In this document: positions 59,869 to 64,000 of the stretch, in pieces
Numbering within the stretch: the first letter of the stretch is position 1
Layout of the letters: each line of letters starts with the position of its first letter
From: Harmonia axyridis
Taxonomy: Eukaryota; Arthropoda; Insecta; Coleoptera; Coccinellidae
Assembly (NCBI RefSeq): GCF_914767665.1
Contig: NC_059508.1
Coordinates: forward strand, 6,882,001 to 6,946,000
Reading direction: 5' to 3'
DNA length: 64,000 bases
The notes under the pieces: model-generated
The model's database searches: none
The model's input: only the letters and a program-made list of their open reading frames with translations
What the model was told of the DNA's origin: nothing
Program-made: the position numbers and the translations under genes

Positions 59869-60923
59869 ACAGGCCAATTGAAAAGTCCCCGGTCTACCAT
59901 AGTAAAACACATTTTTTTTGGCAAAATTCGATTTTATTATTCAATATAGTTGCCTTCGAGGTCGATACAGCGATTATAGCGATCTTCCAACTTTTATATA
60001 CCATTTTCGTAGTACGATTTGTCTTTCGCTTAGAAATAGGCCTCAGTTTCAGCGATTACTTCTTCATTGGGCTAAATTTCTTTTCAGCGAGCATTCTTTC
60101 GAGGTTTGGAAACAGAAAAAAGTCGCTGGAGGCCAGATCTGACGAATACGGAGGATGTAAACGCAATTCGAAGCCCAATTCATGCAATTTTACCATTGTT
60201 TTCATTGATTTTTGACACGGCGCATTGTCTTGATGAAACAGCATTTTTTTCAACAAATGGAGCTGTTTTTTAACGATTTCATCCTTTAAACGATTCAATA
60301 ATGCTATAAAATAATCGCTGTTGATAGTCTGGTTCTTTTCGAGGGTATCAATGAATATTGGACATTCCAGAATATTGCTGCCATAACCTTGCCAGCTGAT
60401 TGTTGTGTTTTTCCTCGCCTTGGATTCTGTTCATCATGTGCAGTTCACTCAGCTGACTGTCGATTGGACTCCGGAGTGAAATGATGAAGCCATATTTCAT
60501 CAATTGTCACATATCGATGAAAAAAATCAAGTTTATTGCACTTAAACAGCTTTGCACACAAATATTCGCGAATGATGTGATGTACACGTTCAGATGATAT
60601 CTTCGCAATGTCTGCTATCTCGATCAACTTCACTTTACGGTCATCCAAAATTGTGAACTTTTTTTATTTTTTCGTCGGTGACAGCCTCTTTTGGGCGTCC
60701 ACTGCATTCGCCGTCTTCGGTACTCATTTCACCACGTTTAAACTTAACATACCAATCAATGATGGTATGCTTCACTCACAATGCAATATCTCATAAACCA
60801 ATGGTCGGACTGCTGTCAAATTTTGACACGTATCGTTCGACGATTGGTACTAACTTAAAATCATATGGATTTAATACTAGCACCGCCATTTGTGCATCAG
60901 ACCGGGACTTTTCAATTGACCTA
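59869..60923 (-). mobile_element. Irritans-type mariner, internally deleted, minus orientation
   Basis: Its ends, ACAGGCCAATTGAAAAGTCC and GGACTTTTCAATTGACCT, match the copy at 10882-12157. Minus-strand pieces: VTIDEIWLHHFTPESNRQSA (60445-60648, first catalytic Asp in TIDE), MNRLKDEIVKKQLHLLKKML and FHQDNAPCQKSMKT (60056-60298), and HPPYSSDLASSDFFLFPNLE. The N-terminal HTH coding part is mostly deleted between about 60650 and 60780. It is dead. Confidence 0.85.
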
Positions 60924-61824
60924 ATATTACCATAATACCCAAGATGGGATAAGTACACATTAAAGTATAGCGGAGTCAAAGAAGAGGAGAGTTGAAGTTT
61001 TCTCGATTCCTCAGCTTCACCACCTCATTCTGTAATAAAAAACTGTATTATAAATAACTAGATGAACAACATTATGAATTCATTTTGGGAACAATACGGG
61101 GCTGTTGGTTGTCACTGCAGAATGATAGATTAACGTCCCCTTGTTAGGATGCGAAGAAGAAAAAAGAAGGTATTTTGCGCCCATCTTCGCCACTAGACTT
61201 GAATTACTTCCATTCAGGCTCGAGAGAGAAAGTGAGAGATTCCATTTATTTCCATTTGTTTCTGATGTTTATTGAGGACGAAAAGGGAGGTGTAGAATAA
61301 CTGATTATACGTTCTTTGCTCGATATATGTGTCGTGAAAATGAACCGCTGTGCGATCTTGAACAAATACAACTGCTCCAATTTATACGACGGAACATTTT
61401 AACGCTATTTCAGGGTTTTTCGCACAAAACATCGCCATGCAATTCTGTTGCCAGGAACTAATGATACTGTTTTTTTTTCGAACTCTGGAACTCCCCAATT
61501 GAATTAATGACTTGCTTTCATTATTCAGGTTAGGTTAGGTCAAGATAAGTGAGGTTCTATTGGACATATAACTAAGGAAGGTAGTTTCTTTCAATCTAGG
61601 TACGTTTAGTTGTCATGATTCAAGTTAGAAGTTCACGAGTAAGCTGGCAGATCTACCTTGTATGTAGATAACATTCAACTCAATTCTACCTCTTTTGTAT
61701 TGATTTTTGATAGATTTTTTTTTTCACGAATATTTTGAAATTACATCACTGATTTGCACAAAGTACATATCTTACGATAAACGAAAAGTAACCAAAATAT
61801 TTTATGTTTTTTTCATACGCGAAT
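60924..61824. other. Intronic sequence, no recognised feature
   Basis: Separates two oppositely oriented mariners. Two adjacent GGTTA units near 61530 are too few to be a telomeric repeat. Confidence 0.4.
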
Positions 61825-62826
61825 TAGTTTGTGAGATATTGTGTTGGGAGTGTAGATACTTTTGTAATTTGAAGAAAGATGGAAAAAAAAGAATTCCGTG
61901 TGTTTTTGCAATACGTTTGCCGTATTGCTTTTTGAAAAGAAAAAATACAGTTGAAGCAAAATCTTGGCTTCATGAAGAATTTCCGGGGTCTACACCAGGA
62001 AAATCAACAATCATTGATTGGTATCCTAAGTTTAAACGTGGTGAAATGAGCATCGAAGACGGCGAATGCAGTGGAAGCCCAAAAAAAGCTGTCGCCGACA
62101 AAAAATCTAAAGAGTTCACATAATAATTTTGAATGACCGTAAAGTTGCTCGAGATAGCAGACATTGTGAAGAAATCATCTGAACATGTAAATCATATCAT
62201 TTACGAATATTTGTACATCAGAAAGCTGTGTGCAAAGTGGGTGCCGCGCGAGCTCACAATCGATCAAATGTAACAAAGTGTAAATGATTCTGAGCTGTGT
62301 TTGAGGCTGTATGCGTGCAATAAACCTGAATTTATGTCGAGATGTGACAATAGATGAACCATGGCTTCATCATTTCAGTTCAGCGTTCATTAAATAGCGT
62401 AATTGAATCGTTTAAAGGATAAAGTCGTTAAAAAACGGCCCCATTCGAAGAAAAAAAGGTGTTGTTTCATCGAGATAATGCGCCTTGTCACAAATCAATG
62501 AAAACAATGGCAACATTGCATGAATTAGTCTTCGAATTGCTTCTGGATCCTTCGTATTCACCAGATCTGCCCCCCAGCGAATTTTCCTATTCTTAGACCT
62601 CGAAAGAATGCTCGCTGAAAAGAAATTTGGCGACAATAAAGAAGTAATGGCCGAAACTGAGGCCTATTTTGAAGTGAAATACAAATCGTACTACAAAAAT
62701 GGTATCGAAAAGTTGGAAGATTGCTATAATCGCTGTATAGGCAACTATGTTGAATAATAAATTCGAATTTTGCCCAAAAAATGTGTTTCACTATGGTATA
62801 CCAGGGACTTTTCAATTGACCTGTTA
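61825..62826 (+). mobile_element. Irritans-type mariner, plus orientation, abutting the exon
   Basis: The plus strand codes EKKEFRVFLQYVCRIAF, VEAKSWLHEEFPGSTPGKST and RGEMSIEDGECSGSPKKAV (61876-62123), then in other frames HRDNAPCHKSMKTMATLHEL-like text (62470-62530) and SPDLPPSEFSYS with an RMLAEKKFGDNKEVMAETEA stretch (62605-62670). The 3' terminus GGGACTTTTCAATTGACCTG ends at about 62826. The 5' terminus is not found. It is frameshifted and dead. Only about 50 bp separate it from the acceptor of the mGluR exon. Confidence 0.85.
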
Positions 62827-62876
62827 ATTTATGCCACGCAGCATAGATTAATCTTTTAATAATTATTTTTTTCCAG

Positions 62877-63056
62877 ATTCCACAAATCAGTTATGCTTCA
62901 ACAAGCACTGAATTGTCAGATAAAACCAGATTCGAGTACTTCAGCAGAGTTGTGCCTCCAGACAATTTCCAGGCACAAGCTATGGTTGAAATTGTAAAGG
63001 AACTTGGCTGGAAGTACGTGTCCACAGTAGCAGTGGAAGGAGACTATGGTGAACGT
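62877..63056 (+). CDS. Metabotropic glutamate receptor, next internal exon (Venus-flytrap domain, lobe 1)
   Basis: 60 codons, phase 0 at both ends, with acceptor TTTTTTTCCAG (ending 62876) and donor CGT/GTAAGTAT at 63057. It encodes IPQISYASTSTELSDKTRFE, YFSRVVPPDNFQAQAMVEIV and KELGWKYVSTVAVEGDYGER, strongly typical of mGluRs. Thr9, Asp29 and Tyr57 of the exon align with Thr188, Asp208 and Tyr236 of mammalian mGluR1, which bind the ligand's alpha-amino and carboxylate groups. The generic amino-acid-binding set is therefore retained. The residues that would show glutamate specificity lie in exons outside the window. Confidence 0.95.
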
Positions 63057-63179
63057 GTAAGTATATCTTTGACTTATCCTTTGCGATGAAATATTTCAAA
63101 TTCCACAAGACTATACAGCTGTATCATAACATGAACAAACACTAATTCTGAAAGATATAGAAATTTTTTTCATTAGTTT

Positions 63180-64000
63180 TCAAGGTCATATTCACAAATA
63201 TGACGACGCATAAGGGATTAATCAATATGTTTCATCCATTCAGCATTTTTTTAATAATTTTCTTGGTCAAGGTCACTTTCACACTAAAGGCAACGCATGA
63301 AGGGATAATCAATATGCTGTATTCATTCAGCATTTTTTTTTATCAATTTTCAAGGTCAAGTTCATTATCACAACTATGGCGACCCATAAAGGAATAATCA
63401 ATATGCTATATCCATTCACCCTTTTTTTAATTAATTTTCAAGGTCAAGTTCATTATCACAAATATGGCGACGCATGAAGGAATAATCAATATGCTGTTTA
63501 CATTCCACATTTTTTCTTATCAATTTTCAAGGTCAAGTTCATTATCAAAAGTATATCGACGCATAAAGGGAAAATCAATATGCTCTCTCCACTCAACATT
63601 TTCTTGATTAATTTTCAAGGTCAGGTCAAGTTCATTAACAAGTATAGCGATGCATAAAGGTATAATCAATATGCTTTATCCATTCGGCATTTTTTGAATT
63701 AATTTTCAAGGTCAAGTTCATTATCACCAGTATGGTGACGCATAAAGGGATAATCAATATGCTTCACCATTTCGCATTTTTTTAATAGTTTTCTTGGTCA
63801 AGGTCACTTTCACACTGAAGGCGACGCATGAAGGGATAATCAATATGCTGTATTCATTCAGCATTTTTTTTGACAATTTTCAAGGTCAAGTTCATTATCA
63901 CAACTATGGCGACCCATGAAGGAATAATCAATATGCTATATCCATTCACCTTTTTTTGATTGATTTTCAAGGTCAAGTTCAATATCACAAGTATGGTGAC
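63180..64000 (+). repeat. 88-bp minisatellite with six-unit higher-order repeat, carrying TCAAGGTCA in every unit
   Basis: ATCAATATG recurs at 63222, 63308, 63397, 63485, 63574, 63665, 63753, 63839 and 63927, a period of 86-91 bp, and the array runs off the window. Units are of subtypes: the unit with TCTTGGTCAAGGTCACTTTC occurs at about 63261 and again at about 63792, and the following units also match, giving a higher-order period of about 531 bp (six monomers). TCAAGGTCA occurs at 63180, 63267, 63350, 63438, 63527, 63615, 63706, 63798, 63880 and 63967. It lies 124 bp after the exon's donor. Confidence 0.92.

Larger units (their letters stand above)
8507..62876 (+). other. Giant mGluR intron (~54.4 kb)
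   Basis: It is bounded by the GTAAGTG donor at 8507 and the TTTTTTTCCAG acceptor ending at 62876. Both flanking exons are phase 0 and the encoded protein is continuous across the junction with no missing residues against the mGluR family. Transposable elements and their derived repeats occupy a large part of it. I recognise no nested host gene inside. Confidence 0.88.

Noticed and set aside
61525..61545. GGTTAGGTTAGG resembling insect telomere repeat TTAGG
   Set aside because: Only two to three units, which is expected by chance in AT-rich DNA.

Overview
This window is intronic DNA from an insect-like animal genome, most plausibly a beetle. The species cannot be fixed from the sequence. Only two stretches look like host coding sequence. 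They are plus-strand, phase-0 exons at 8375-8506 and 62877-63056 that encode consecutive parts of the extracellular Venus-flytrap ligand-binding domain of a metabotropic glutamate receptor (family C GPCR). They join exactly between ...RLFE and IPQISYAST..., so they are separated by one intron of about 54.4 kb. That intron and the tails of its two neighbouring introns fill the whole window.

Everything else is AT-rich intronic sequence loaded with transposable elements of many ages. Positions 1-6480 are a tandem array of a roughly 530-bp dispersed repeat, some copies carrying a dead mariner. 7242-8131 and 8545-10311 are large nested palindromes with CAGGGTG-type boundaries; the second starts 38 bp after the exon's splice donor. 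10882-18720 holds an irritans-type mariner, a dispersed repeat copy, a decayed CR1-like LINE and a pogo-like element. 19484-39302 is quieter: LINE fragments, a Penelope-like GIY-YIG relic, a Tc1-like relic with long inverted repeats, palindromes, two local duplications and an inverted pair of repeats 18 kb apart.

40314-49330 contains a tandem array of Tc1/mariner units (acidic-residue spacing D-41-D), a further copy of the same mariner-LINE junction 7 kb away, and several LINE fragments. 50129-59172 is a satellite-like array of about 350-bp units with a higher-order period near 917 bp. It is interrupted by a CR1-like LINE with both ORFs open (52009-56179) and by the 3' end of a LINE with a restriction-like endonuclease (58016-59103).

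The 3' end of the intron carries two irritans-type mariners in opposite orientation (59869-60923 and 61825-62826), the last ending about 50 bp before the splice acceptor. The next intron opens into an 88-bp minisatellite (63180 to the window end) with a six-unit higher-order repeat. Every unit carries a TCAAGGTCA nuclear-receptor half-site. No bacterial features, CRISPR arrays, tRNA or rRNA genes were seen. The most unusual points are the hairpin-forming palindrome beside the donor, the receptor-site minisatellite, a dispersed hairpin whose paired arms change together, and an intact CR1 inserted with essentially no 5' UTR.
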